Of a stretch of DNA of 64,000 nucleotides, positions 26,657-34,237 are shown one piece after another. Within the stretch, counting starts at the first letter, position 1, and each line of letters begins with the position of its first letter. Position numbers and translations under genes: made by a program. The stretch is from Mesorhizobium carmichaelinearum (lineage in GTDB: Bacteria > Pseudomonadota > Alphaproteobacteria > Rhizobiales > Rhizobiaceae). The stretch lies in NCBI RefSeq assembly GCF_900199455.1, contig NZ_FZQR01000004.1, positions 186,001 to 250,000 on the forward strand. Direction: 5' to 3'. A model generated the notes under the pieces. That model was not told the origin of the DNA. It saw only the letters and a program-made list of their open reading frames with translations, and made no database searches.

Positions 26657-26666
26657 GGGGAACAGC

Positions 26667-26773
26667 GCCCGCCGCGGGAGGAGGTGCGGCGGGCGCCGTT
26701 TTGGTGGTCAACCCTCGGGAGGAGGATAAGGGCTGACCGTTCGCTGGAAGTCGGGGAGGAGGTCGACCCCAGC
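26667..26773 (-). ncRNA. Anti-Shine-Dalgarno (cuckoo/CcsR-type) RNA, unit 1
   Basis: Unit next to the DUF1127 gene (its stop is 10 bases upstream on the - strand). Motifs (on +) start at 26676, 26717 and 26754. Hairpin 26667-26694 has a 9-bp stem with the motif as loop; 26706-26738 pairs GGTCA-a-CCCT with AGGG-c-TGACC; 26743-26773 pairs GCTGG/CCAGC. In Rhodobacter, CcsR RNAs with this motif are co-transcribed with a DUF1127 gene and made under stress; the same arrangement here supports the call. Confidence 0.82.
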
Positions 26774-26782
26774 GAAATTCCG

Positions 26783-26923
26783 TTAGATCGCCCGGCGGGC
26801 GATGATCTTGATTTCGTCGCGGACGATACCGAGATCATGCAGCTGGCGGTTCGAAAGGCGACCCAGCTCGGTAACCGTCTCGCGATAAACGCGCCAGTTA
26901 CGATAGTTGCGGATCAGGTTCAT
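26783..26923 (-). CDS. DUF1127 small protein, copy 2
   Basis: 46-residue, Arg-rich protein beginning MNLIRNYRNWRVYRETVTEL and ending IKIIARRAI. It contains the DUF1127 core (LGRLSNRQLHDLGIVRDEI). Members such as CcaF1 in Rhodobacter act as RNA-binding regulators linked to phosphate, stress and small-RNA processing. GAAAAGAGAACG lies upstream of the ATG as a weak ribosome site. It is read after copy 1 (49-base spacer) and is followed directly by the hairpin RNA array, so one precursor may carry all of them. Confidence 0.88.
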   Translation of the reverse strand: MNLIRNYRNWRVYRETVTELGRLSNRQLHDLGIVRDEIKIIARRAI

Positions 26924-26947
26924 TGTCGTTCTCTTTTCAGAAACTTG

Positions 26948-26969
26948 TTCGGACCATTTGCGGTCCGAA
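26948..26969. other. Hairpin between the two DUF1127 genes
   Basis: TTCGGACC pairs perfectly with GGTCCGAA around a 6-base loop. It lies 3 bases after the stop of copy 1 on the - strand. No T-run follows, so it is more likely a stability or processing hairpin than a terminator. Confidence 0.55.
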
Positions 26970-26972
26970 GAA

Positions 26973-27113
26973 TTAGACCGCCTTGCGAGCGACGTAAGGA
27001 ATGTCGCTGCGGCTGATGCCGAGGTCGGTCAGTTCACGGTTGCTCAGGCGGCTCAGCTCAGACACGGTGTCCCTGTAGCGGCGCCAGTTGCGGTAGTTGC
27101 GGATCAGGTTCAT
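26973..27113 (-). CDS. DUF1127 small protein, copy 1
   Basis: 46-residue DUF1127 protein beginning MNLIRNYRNWRRYRDTVSEL, with LSRLSNRELTDLGISRSDI and the tail PYVARKAV. The first 20 residues are almost the same as in copy 2 while the tails differ, which points to tandem duplication. The ATG at 27113 matches the start of copy 2; the frame is open for 23 further codons upstream but without similarity. First gene of the DUF1127-DUF1127-small RNA unit; its promoter should lie in 27114-27347. Confidence 0.88.
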   Translation of the reverse strand: MNLIRNYRNWRRYRDTVSELSRLSNRELTDLGISRSDIPYVARKAV

Positions 27114-27347
27114 GGTAGTTCTCGTTTCGTCTTTCTTGCGGATCATTCCGTTTGTGTACGAACCATAAATAGGCGGGCTCATATCGATTTAAAAGCGCTA
27201 TGGCTGCATGGCAGCAATGCAAATTGTGCAATGCAACATTAACGCGCCTTCACGGACCTGACACAAAGAAGCCAGAATCGGAAAATGCCGTGGCGTCAAC
27301 GGTTTGGCTGGTTCGGCTGAAAAAACGACCTAGCGGGGAGGCAGGAC
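27114..27347. promoter_or_regulatory. Divergent promoter region, DUF1127/small RNA unit and DUF2157 gene
   Basis: The 234 bases between divergent genes are AT-richer than the surroundings and contain no supported gene. GCTGC-ATG-GCAGC (27203-27215) is a small inverted repeat and TTGCATTGC elements occur nearby. No convincing sigma-70 or RpoH box pair was found by eye. Confidence 0.4.
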
Positions 27348-28466
27348 ATGGCGGGCTACTCGACACGGGTCAGAGCCGACATCGCGCGATGGCTGCAGAC
27401 AGGCCTGATCGACGCCGCGACAGCCGACGCCCTGACGCGTGACGTCGAGGCCAATATGCGCAAATCACTGAGCTTCGGTTCGATCCTGGCGATGATGGCG
27501 GCCCTGCTGTTTGGCGCGGCCATCCTGATCTTCGTCGCCGCCAACTGGGAAGCGATCCCGCGGCTGGCGCGGGTGGCTGCTCTGTTTGCCATCATCCTTG
27601 GCGGCTATGTCGGCGGCGCGGTGCTGAAGACGCGCGACCATGCGGCGATCGGCGAAGCGCTGTGGATCGTGGCTGCCGCTGCTTTCGGCGGTTCGATCGC
27701 GCTGATCGGCCAGATGTACCATTTGTCCGGCGACGAGGCGTCCGCGCTTGTCACCTGGGGCGCCGGGACGGGGTTGGCGGCGGTCGCGCTGCGGTCGAAC
27801 CCGCTGAACGTCGCAGCGGTCGGTATCGCCGACGCCTGGCTGTTCCTGAAAGGGTTCGATTATTACAGCCGCAGCGCGTTTCCGCATGCCTTCGTCGTCA
27901 TGGCGATCGTGCTGTTCGCCGTCTCGTTCTGGACCCGCAGCCAGGCCGCGCGGCACCTGATCGTCCTGTCGCTGCTCTTCTATCTCGTGCTGCTGGCAGG
28001 GAATCACGCGACGCTGCCGGTGGCGATCCCCCTGGTCATTGTCTCTGCCGCGCTTTTCGCGGCTTCTGTCTTCGCACCGGAACCGGTCGACAGGATCGTG
28101 CAGCTTGGCGGCCGCTTGCCCCTGCACGCGCTGCTCGGCTTCCTCACTGGCCTGGCCATCATCCAGTTCGAACTGGCCGACGAAAGCACCTACAACAGCG
28201 GTTTCACCATCGCCTCGGTCGCAGCACTCGCCGGCATCGTCGCCGCGATCGTCCTGGCAGGGCGTGAAAGCCGCGGGTTGCGCTGGCTTGCCTATCTCGG
28301 CTTCGCCTTCGAACTCGCCATCATCTATGTCGTGACCTTGCAGTCGATGCTCGACACGGCCGGCTTCTTCCTTGCCGCCGCGGTGCTGCTCGGCATCCTT
28401 GCCATCATCATCATCCGCGTCGAAAAACGCATGAAGGGTCCGGCCACCGGAGGAGCCACCGCATGA
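27348..28466 (+). CDS. DUF2157 domain membrane protein
   Basis: Inner-membrane protein of 372 residues. The N-terminal soluble part (about 1-45, VRADIARWLQTGLIDAATADAL) is the DUF2157 signature, followed by about 10 membrane helices from FGSILAMMAALLFGAAILIF to the C-terminus. GGGGAGG lies 8 bases before the ATG. Its stop overlaps the start of the GDYxxLxY gene; these two families commonly occur together. Function unknown. Confidence 0.85.
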   Translation: MAGYSTRVRADIARWLQTGLIDAATADALTRDVEANMRKSLSFGSILAMMAALLFGAAILIFVAANWEAIPRLARVAALFAIILGGYVGGAVLKTRDHAAIGEALWIVAAAAFGGSIALIGQMYHLSGDEASALVTWGAGTGLAAVALRSNPLNVAAVGIADAWLFLKGFDYYSRSAFPHAFVVMAIVLFAVSFWTRSQAARHLIVLSLLFYLVLLAGNHATLPVAIPLVIVSAALFAASVFAPEPVDRIVQLGGRLPLHALLGFLTGLAIIQFELADESTYNSGFTIASVAALAGIVAAIVLAGRESRGLRWLAYLGFAFELAIIYVVTLQSMLDTAGFFLAAAVLLGILAIIIIRVEKRMKGPATGGATA

Positions 28467-29047
28467 TGACCGGAAAGAGGCTTGTTGTCTCGGCGCTGGT
28501 ATTGGCGCTCGTCCAGATAGGCTTCCTGAGCTGGATCATTGCAGGGCGGGCGGCGATCCTGCGCAGCGGCAAGGAAGTGCTGCTGAAGATCGAACCCGTC
28601 GATCCGCGCGACCTGCTGCGCGGCGACTATATCGTCCTCGGCTACGACATTTCGCGCATTCCGGTGAAGATGATCGCCAACATCCCCGCCGGCAAGTTCT
28701 CCAGCGACGACACCTCGATCGTCGTCCGCCTGAAGAAGGGCGCCGATGGCTATTGGACGCCGACCACCGCCTGGTTCGGCAAGGCGCCGACGCCGGCCGC
28801 CGCGGATGAGGCCGATATTGCCGGCCATGTCGCGGCGGGCTGGGATCTGCGCAGCGAGGGGATGACGATCGCGCCGGACTACGGCATCGAACGCTTCTAC
28901 CTGCCGGAGGGCGAGGGGATGGCGATCCAGGACGACATGCGGGTACGTCCGTTCGGGATACGGCTTGCGCTTGCCAGCGACGGCACCGCGCAGATCAAGG
29001 CGCTGGTCGACGGCGACAAGACGCTGTTCGAGGAGCCGCTGTACTAG
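28463..29047 (+). CDS. GDYxxLxY domain protein
   Basis: 194-residue protein with an N-terminal membrane anchor (LVVSALVLALVQIGFLSWII) and the family-defining motif RDLLRGDYIVLGYDIS (about residue 48). A second conserved stretch is YGIERFYLPEGEG (about 140). The remainder should be periplasmic beta structure. Overlap with the DUF2157 gene by four bases indicates coupled translation and a joint role in the membrane, still unknown. Confidence 0.85.
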   Translation: MMTGKRLVVSALVLALVQIGFLSWIIAGRAAILRSGKEVLLKIEPVDPRDLLRGDYIVLGYDISRIPVKMIANIPAGKFSSDDTSIVVRLKKGADGYWTPTTAWFGKAPTPAAADEADIAGHVAAGWDLRSEGMTIAPDYGIERFYLPEGEGMAIQDDMRVRPFGIRLALASDGTAQIKALVDGDKTLFEEPLY

Positions 29048-29206
29048 GCTGCATACTCACAATCGGCGCTGGCGCCGGCGCGTGACCTTGGAAGAGTTTG
29101 CGCGGGGCCATGCCGCTGATCGCCGCGCGTACCGCCGCTATCGCCATGCCAGCGACGCGGTGATCGCCAATGTCGATTTCAGTCGAATGAAGCAGGAGAT
29201 TGTTCA

Positions 29207-29599
29207 GTGCCGCTCGAACTCATCAACCCCGATGATCTGCCAGTTCCGGAGATGTACACGCAGGTTGTCGTCGCGACGGGATCCAAGCTGGTGTTCGTCT
29301 CAGGTCAGCAGCCCGAAGACATACACGGCAAGCTCGTTGGGCATGGTGATTTTGCGGCGCAAGCCCGCCTGGCATTCGGCAATCTCGGCCGAGCGCTCAA
29401 TGCGGCAGGTGCACGGCCTGAGCACGTTTGCAAGATCACGATCTACATTGTCGATTACAGGCGCGATGAACACGTTCCGATCATTGAAGAAGCGCAGATT
29501 GCGCTGTTTGGAGATCACAAACCAGCCAATGTGGTGGTCGGGGTGGCGATAATGTCCCCAGGCTACCTCATAGAGGTCGACGCGATAGCGGTCATTTGA
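29207..29599 (+). CDS. RidA (YjgF/YER057c) family protein lacking the catalytic arginine
   Basis: 130-residue trimeric Rid-fold protein (LVFVSGQQPEDIHGKLVGHG, then LGRALNAAGARPEHVCKITIYI). In RidA proper an Arg in the sequence VARLP binds the imine substrate; here the same place reads VAIMSP, so 2-aminoacrylate deaminase activity is unlikely. It belongs to one of the other Rid subfamilies, often linked to degradation pathways. Start GTG 29207 has AGGAGA 8 bases upstream. It stands alone between the GDYxxLxY gene and the tRNA. Confidence 0.85.
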   Translation: MPLELINPDDLPVPEMYTQVVVATGSKLVFVSGQQPEDIHGKLVGHGDFAAQARLAFGNLGRALNAAGARPEHVCKITIYIVDYRRDEHVPIIEEAQIALFGDHKPANVVVGVAIMSPGYLIEVDAIAVI

Positions 29600-29661
29600 C
29601 GAGGCGATCAGAAGCTAACGGTTTCAGATGGCCTGCCACCCGGAGCTCGCAGAGCGAAGGG

Positions 29662-29744
29662 TGGTGCGGGTAGAGGGACTCGAACCCCCACGATCTCTCG
29701 CCAGAACCTAAATCTGGTGCGTCTACCAGTTCCGCCATACCCGC
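29662..29744 (-). tRNA. tRNA-Leu (anticodon UAG)
   Basis: On the - strand the 83 bases fold as a cloverleaf. The acceptor stem is GCGGGTA/TACCCGC with an A discriminator and encoded CCA. The D arm is GGCGGAACTGGTAGACGC, the anticodon stem CCAGA/TCTGG has loop TTTAGGT (anticodon TAG, reads CUA), the variable arm is of class II type, and the T arm is GTGGGGGTTCGAGTCCC. Leucine identity follows from the anticodon and the long variable arm. Confidence 0.96.
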
Positions 29745-30103
29745 AGCGCTCCGGCAATCCCATGTAGCCATCATTCTGTCAATGTCGGAGACAAGATGTC
29801 GGGTCAGGGCCGAAATGTTGGTTATTCGCCTAAGCGCGAAGACTGTTGAAAATTAGCCTCGCCTGTGACAAAAGGCGTGTCAAATGTGACGGGACGCGAC
29901 GATCCGCTTCTACAAAATGTGATAAGAAGTAGGAAAAACAAGAACTTATTCACATTTTGGAACGCAGTTTGGGAGAGTTTGAGCCGTAATTTCGGTCAAA
30001 TCGCCAGGTTCCGTACCAAAAGCCATTCCCGGCAAGATTATACCGGCAGGCTGTAAACGGCAGAGGCCGTGGCAGTCTCATTGGTGAAAACAAAGGTTTT
30101 ACG
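29745..30103. promoter_or_regulatory. AT-rich intergenic region before tig with an inverted repeat
   Basis: 359 bases without a supported gene. CAAAATGTGA-TAAG (29913-29926) is mirrored by CTTAT-TCACATTTTG (29945-29959), leaving an 18-base loop; a further AAATGTGA half-site occurs at 29882-29889. This may be an operator pair or a hairpin leader for trigger factor. Base composition is clearly lower in GC than the flanking genes. No confident -35/-10 pair was assigned. Confidence 0.45.
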
Positions 30104-31588
30104 ATGCAGGTCACCGAAACGCTCAACTCCGGTCTCAAGCGCGAGATCAAGATCACCGTGCCGGCCGGTGACATGGAAGCCAAGCTGATGGCGCGGCTGT
30201 CGGACGCCCGCAACAAGGTTCGCATCAACGGCTTCCGGCCGGGCAAGGTGCCGGTGCAGCACCTGCGCAAGGTCTATGGCAAGTCGTTCATGGCCGAAGT
30301 GGTCAACGAGATCCTCAACGATTCGACCCGTTCGATCATCACGGGCCGTGGCGAGAAAGCCGCCATGCAGCCCGAAGTCATCATGACCGAAGACGAGAAG
30401 GAAGCCGAGAAGATCCTGGCCGGCGGCACCGACTTCGAGTTCCGCCTCAACTACGAGATCATTCCGGCGATCGAGATCAAGGATTTCTCCGACATCAAGG
30501 TGACGCGCCAGGTGTTCGACGTGCCGGACGCCGAGATCGACGACCAGGTCAAGCGCGTCGCCGAATCGGCACGCAGCTACGAGCCGAAGACCGGCAAGGC
30601 CGCCGAAGGCGACCGCGTCAGCATCGACTATGTCGGCAAGATCGACGGCGAGGCCTTTGCCGGCGGCGCCGGCACCGACCAGCCGCTGGTGCTGGGCTCC
30701 AAGGAGTTCATTCCGGGCTTCGAGGACCAGCTCATCGGCGCCAAGGCCGGCGACGAGAAGCAGGTCACCGTGACCTTCCCGGAAAACTACCAGGCGGCAC
30801 ATCTGGCCGGCAAGGAAGCCACCTTCGACGTCACCGTCAAGGAAGTGTCGAAGCCGGGCGAACTGGAAATCAACGACGAGACCGCCAAGAACCTTGGCCT
30901 GGAATCGCTGGAGCGCCTGCGTGAGATCGTGCGCGGCCAGATCGAGAACCAGTTCGGCTCGATGACGCGGCAGAAGGTCAAGCGCCAGCTGCTCGACCAG
31001 CTCGATGCGGCCTATTCGTTCGAGGCACCGTCGAAGCTCATCGACGCCGAGTTCAACAACATCTGGGCGCAGGTCAATCGCGATCTGGAGGCCGCCGGCC
31101 GCACCTTCGCCGACGAAGAGACGACTGAAGAAGAAGCCCGCGCCGAATATCTGCGTCTTGCCGAACGCCGCGTGCGCCTCGGCCTGGTGCTGGCCGAGAT
31201 CGGCGAGAAGGCCGGTGTCACCGTATCGGACGAGGAATTGCAGCGCGGCCTGTTCGAGCAGGTTCGCCGCTTCCCGGCCAACCAGCAGCAGGAAGCATTC
31301 GAGTTCTACCGCAACAATCCCGAGGCGCTGAACGCGCTGCGGGCGCCGATGTTCGAGGAGAAGGTGGTCGACCACCTGCTCGGCCAGATTTCGGTCACCG
31401 ACGTCAAGGTCAGCAAGGAAGAGCTGATGGCCGACGACGAGGAAGCGGAAACCACGACCAAGGCGAAGCCCGCGAAGAAGGCCGCAGCCAAGAAGGCTGA
31501 AGCCAAGGCGAGCGAGGCCGGCGACGAGGCAGAAGAGCCGAAGAAGAAGGCCGCGCCGAAGAAAAAGGCAGCCAAGGACGCCGAATAA
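30104..31588 (+). CDS. tig: Trigger factor, ribosome-bound chaperone and prolyl isomerase
   Basis: Folding factor that docks at the ribosome exit tunnel. The 494 residues carry the N-terminal ribosome-binding domain with the signature [17 protein letters not shown] (about 45), an FKBP-type isomerase domain (about 160-245, [18 protein letters not shown]) and the helical C-terminal chaperone arms. A Lys/Ala/Glu-rich tail of about 45 residues closes the protein, a common rhizobial feature. A terminator follows. Confidence 0.97.
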   Translation: MQVTETLNSGLKREIKITVPAGDMEAKLMARLSDARNKVRINGFRPGKVPVQHLRKVYGKSFMAEVVNEILNDSTRSIITGRGEKAAMQPEVIMTEDEKEAEKILAGGTDFEFRLNYEIIPAIEIKDFSDIKVTRQVFDVPDAEIDDQVKRVAESARSYEPKTGKAAEGDRVSIDYVGKIDGEAFAGGAGTDQPLVLGSKEFIPGFEDQLIGAKAGDEKQVTVTFPENYQAAHLAGKEATFDVTVKEVSKPGELEINDETAKNLGLESLERLREIVRGQIENQFGSMTRQKVKRQLLDQLDAAYSFEAPSKLIDAEFNNIWAQVNRDLEAAGRTFADEETTEEEARAEYLRLAERRVRLGLVLAEIGEKAGVTVSDEELQRGLFEQVRRFPANQQQEAFEFYRNNPEALNALRAPMFEEKVVDHLLGQISVTDVKVSKEELMADDEEAETTTKAKPAKKAAAKKAEAKASEAGDEAEEPKKKAAPKKKAAKDAE

Positions 31589-31614
31589 GTTTCTCGTACT
31601 TGCTGGAATCGACG

Positions 31615-31640
31615 AAGGCCGCCCTTGAGGTGGCCTTTTT
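31615..31640 (+). terminator. Rho-independent terminator after tig
   Basis: AAGGCCGCC pairs with GGTGGCCTT (9 bp, one G-U) around CTTGA and runs into TTTTT, 27 bases after the trigger factor stop. Confidence 0.85.
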
Positions 31641-31753
31641 CGTTGCGAAACTGCAACAGCCGATTCGCTTCGCGGGAGGCGGCACTTGGCTAAACCAAGC
31701 GCTAATCACTATCTGCGCTGTTGCTGCAAACCGTATGGTTCCTGGAGGGGGCG

Positions 31754-32278
31754 TTGAGCCTATTCTTCGAAACGGGGCGTGCCGTCGCCCTGGCGCTTGT
31801 TCTGGCATTCGCCTGTGATCTCGCGCAAGCCGACGCGCTTGCCGGCGACTGGCGCTTCAGCACGGACGATGATGGCCTCGTTACCGCCTCGCTTCATGGC
31901 ACCAACAAACTGATCACGGGTGGCGGTGCCTTGAGCTACAGCCCGGTTTTGACCATTGCCTGCAGGGCAGACGGCGAACCGCGCTGGATCGAATGGCTGC
32001 AATTGAATGACGGGGTTTCGGCCAGCCGCAAGATCACCATGTCGGTTACCGTCGACGGCGGCGGCAAGTTCGACGAGAGTTGGTCGGTCGGGGCGCGCGG
32101 CAGAATGCTGGTGCGCGACGGCGCCGACGGCATCAAGCGTCTTGTTCCCGCAAGCCGGCTGTCGCTTTCCTGGCGGTTCGGATTGTTGTCAGGCCGTGGC
32201 CATGCGGATTTCGACCTTGCCGGGCTTGAAGAAGCGGTCGAGCAGATCGCCGGGACCTGCCGGACCGCTCCTCCCTGA
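31754..32278 (+). CDS. Exported protein of unknown function
   Basis: About 174 residues with an N-terminal signal peptide (AVALALVLAFACDLAQADALA) and a mature part of mostly beta character (GDWRFSTDDDGLVTASLHG; LTIACRADGEPRWIEWLQL). The best start is TTG 31754, five bases after a strong GGAGGGGG. An upstream in-frame TTG at 31721 lacks a ribosome site. No domain recognised; it resembles small periplasmic proteins that pair 'ADGEPRW'-type strands. It stands alone between tig and the cytochrome c gene. Confidence 0.68.
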   Translation: MSLFFETGRAVALALVLAFACDLAQADALAGDWRFSTDDDGLVTASLHGTNKLITGGGALSYSPVLTIACRADGEPRWIEWLQLNDGVSASRKITMSVTVDGGGKFDESWSVGARGRMLVRDGADGIKRLVPASRLSLSWRFGLLSGRGHADFDLAGLEEAVEQIAGTCRTAPP

Positions 32279-32430
32279 GCGCGTCTGGTTACTAAACCTC
32301 CGCAATGTTTGGCTTTTTCTACCCGCCGCCTGGATTCCATGGTATGTAAGTACTGCAATTCCATCGGGGAGAGATATTCTGCCCGGGCGCGATCGTTCGA
32401 AGCATAAATGGCGATCAGGGAGGAAATGCC

Positions 32431-32811
32431 ATGCGCTCTATAGCGTTTTTCGCTGCGGTCTCCGTTACGATCTTCATCGCGCATCCGTCGCGGGCACAGG
32501 ATGCCGCGGCTGGTGAGAAGGTCTTCACCAAATGCCAAGTCTGCCACATTGCAAACGAGGACAAGAACAAGATCGGTCCATCGCTGCACGGCGTCATCGG
32601 CCGCACGGCCGGTACGCATCCGGATTTTAAATATTCCGATGCCATGGTTGCGGCAGGCAAATCCGGCGTCAAATGGGACGAGCCAACGCTGACGACCTAC
32701 CTTCACGATCCCAAGGCCATGGTCAAAGGCACCAAGATGACGTTTCCCGGCCTCAAGAACGATCAGGACGTAGCCAACGTTATCGCCTATCTCAAGCAGT
32801 TCTCGCAGTAG
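32431..32811 (+). CDS. Class I cytochrome c (c2-like)
   Basis: Periplasmic electron carrier of 126 residues. A signal peptide (about 1-22, ending SRAQ) precedes the heme-binding CQVCH motif at about residue 35. The axial Met is in KGTKMTFPGL near residue 105, and the C-terminal helix VANVIAYLKQF is typical. GGGAGG lies 10 bases before the ATG. It is followed by the heme O synthase gene and lies near the oxidase operon at 35.7-40.3 kb, for which it is a plausible electron donor. Confidence 0.93.
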   Translation: MRSIAFFAAVSVTIFIAHPSRAQDAAAGEKVFTKCQVCHIANEDKNKIGPSLHGVIGRTAGTHPDFKYSDAMVAAGKSGVKWDEPTLTTYLHDPKAMVKGTKMTFPGLKNDQDVANVIAYLKQFSQ

Positions 32812-32844
32812 TCAGTCTTCCTGTCTCATCTGTGGTCGCCTGCA

Positions 32845-33783
32845 ATGTCGACTAAGGAAAGCCACCTCGGAGACAACACCGGCGTCCGCCTCTCGGAAGC
32901 GATGGCCGCCGATTTCTTTGCGCTGCTGAAGCCGCGCGTCATGGCGCTCTCCATCTTCACCGCTTTCGTTGGCCTGATGGTGGCCCCCGTTGCGATGAAT
33001 CCGATCATCGCCGTGATCGCTATCGGTGCGATTGCGATCGGGGCAGGGGCGGCCGGGGCTCTCAACATGTGGTATGACGCGGACATCGACGCGCTGATGT
33101 CACGGACGTCAAAGCGGCCGGTTCCGTCCGGCCGTGTCATGCCGGGTGAGGCGCTCGGCTTCGGCCTGGTGCTTGCCGGTCTTTCGGTCATGACGCTCGG
33201 CTTGTTGGTTGGATGGCTCGCCGCATCGCTGCTGGCCTTCACCATCTTCTTCTACGTCGTCATCTACACCATGTGGCTGAAACGCTCGACGCCGCAGAAC
33301 ATCGTCATTGGCGGTGCCGCCGGCGCTCTTCCTCCAGTCATCGGCTGGGCGGCGGCCACCGGCGCCGTTGGCGTCGAAAGCCTGGTCCTGTTCCTGATCA
33401 TCTTCCTGTGGACGCCACCGCATTTCTGGGCGCTGGCGCTGTTCAAGGTCGGCGACTACGCCGCCGCCGGCATTCCAATGATGCCGAATGTGGCCGGCCC
33501 GGCTTCGACGAAGAAGCAGATCCTCGCCTATGCGCTGCTTCTGGCGCCGGCCGGCGTGCTGCCTTGGGCCTTCGGATTCGCCAGCGGTTACTACGGATTT
33601 GTCTCGGCCGTATTGGGCGTGGGTTTTATTTGGCACGCCTGGAAGGTCCTGGCTGCTGCCGAAAAGGAACTGAAGCCCGCCAAGGCGCTGTTTGCCTACT
33701 CGATCATCTATCTTTTCGCGATCTTCGCCGCGCTGCTTGCCGACACCGTCATCATGCGCGCCCTGGTTTCAGCCGGCGCTTGA
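32845..33783 (+). CDS. ctaB: Heme O synthase (protoheme IX farnesyltransferase)
   Basis: Membrane UbiA-family prenyltransferase that farnesylates heme b to heme o for A-type oxidases. The 312 residues contain about eight membrane helices and the Asp-rich [19 protein letters not shown] motif (about residue 73). It starts 33 bases after the cytochrome c stop. Position near an oxidase operon fits a role in its cofactor supply. No ctaA or ctaG is seen nearby. Confidence 0.95.
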   Translation: MSTKESHLGDNTGVRLSEAMAADFFALLKPRVMALSIFTAFVGLMVAPVAMNPIIAVIAIGAIAIGAGAAGALNMWYDADIDALMSRTSKRPVPSGRVMPGEALGFGLVLAGLSVMTLGLLVGWLAASLLAFTIFFYVVIYTMWLKRSTPQNIVIGGAAGALPPVIGWAAATGAVGVESLVLFLIIFLWTPPHFWALALFKVGDYAAAGIPMMPNVAGPASTKKQILAYALLLAPAGVLPWAFGFASGYYGFVSAVLGVGFIWHAWKVLAAAEKELKPAKALFAYSIIYLFAIFAALLADTVIMRALVSAGA

Positions 33784-33824
33784 ACGGTTGGCAAGTGTCG
33801 TGCTGAAGACCGCACGTTGATCCG

Positions 33825-33905
33825 TCACGATGGCAGTGCGCAAAATCCCAGCAGCAGCAGAAAGACTATGCCGAGGCCAAGTATGAGAACCGTCCTTGCG
33901 TCCAT
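33825..33905 (-). CDS. Possible 26-residue membrane peptide
   Basis: A short frame reads MDARTVLILGLGIVFLLLLG then FCALPS and stop, almost wholly one hydrophobic helix. AAGGTGA lies 5 bases before the ATG. Small hydrophobic peptides are often missed in oxidase neighbourhoods. It reads opposite to ctaB and could equally be chance, so confidence is low. Confidence 0.35.
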   Translation of the reverse strand: MDARTVLILGLGIVFLLLLGFCALPS

Positions 33906-34237
33906 GATCTTCACCTTCGACCTGGCGCAAGGCTGCGAAAACCGGGATCGATTCTCGCTTCGCTGACCTCCGGCCGGGAGATCATGCGCCAATCAAAGTG
34001 CCTGCAGCGTCCCCGGGCGCGCCAAAAAGGGGCGCGCGGCACTGTGTGAGAATATCGAAGAAAGACTTCCGGGGCCAGCGTCCCGCCCGCCGCCACCAAC
34101 TCCCTACCAACAAGGCGACAAGTCCCGCACAAGAGAGTATGCTGGGGACAGTGCAGGTCGCGTTTGCGTGGCCAGCCATGCACATCGGTGGCACCGTGAA
34201 CCTCCGACCTTGCCGGACCTGATCTGGAGGAACGGTT
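33906..34237. other. Intergenic region, 332 bases
   Basis: No supported gene, RNA or strong hairpin terminator found. GGAGG lies 6 bases before the following ATG. GGGGCGCGC / GCGCGCC stretches near 34014-34040 form a weak inverted repeat. Probably the promoter region of the DUF2189 gene. Confidence 0.4.

Noticed and set aside
26304..26773. CRISPR-like array
   Set aside because: Repeats are ~180 bases apart, each unit has several hairpins, spacers are themselves conserved, and there are no cas genes.
26208..26838. Open frames covering the 26.2-26.8 kb repeats, giving LHLLPR..., RRTSS repeats
   Set aside because: The repetitive protein pattern follows directly from the ~180-base RNA units. 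Stems with the motif in the loop explain the conservation better, and no ribosome site fits.
28965..29552. Arg-rich + strand open frame overlapping the GDYxxLxY end and the RidA gene
   Set aside because: It is a frame-shifted shadow; the RidA frame has a proper ribosome site and family similarity.
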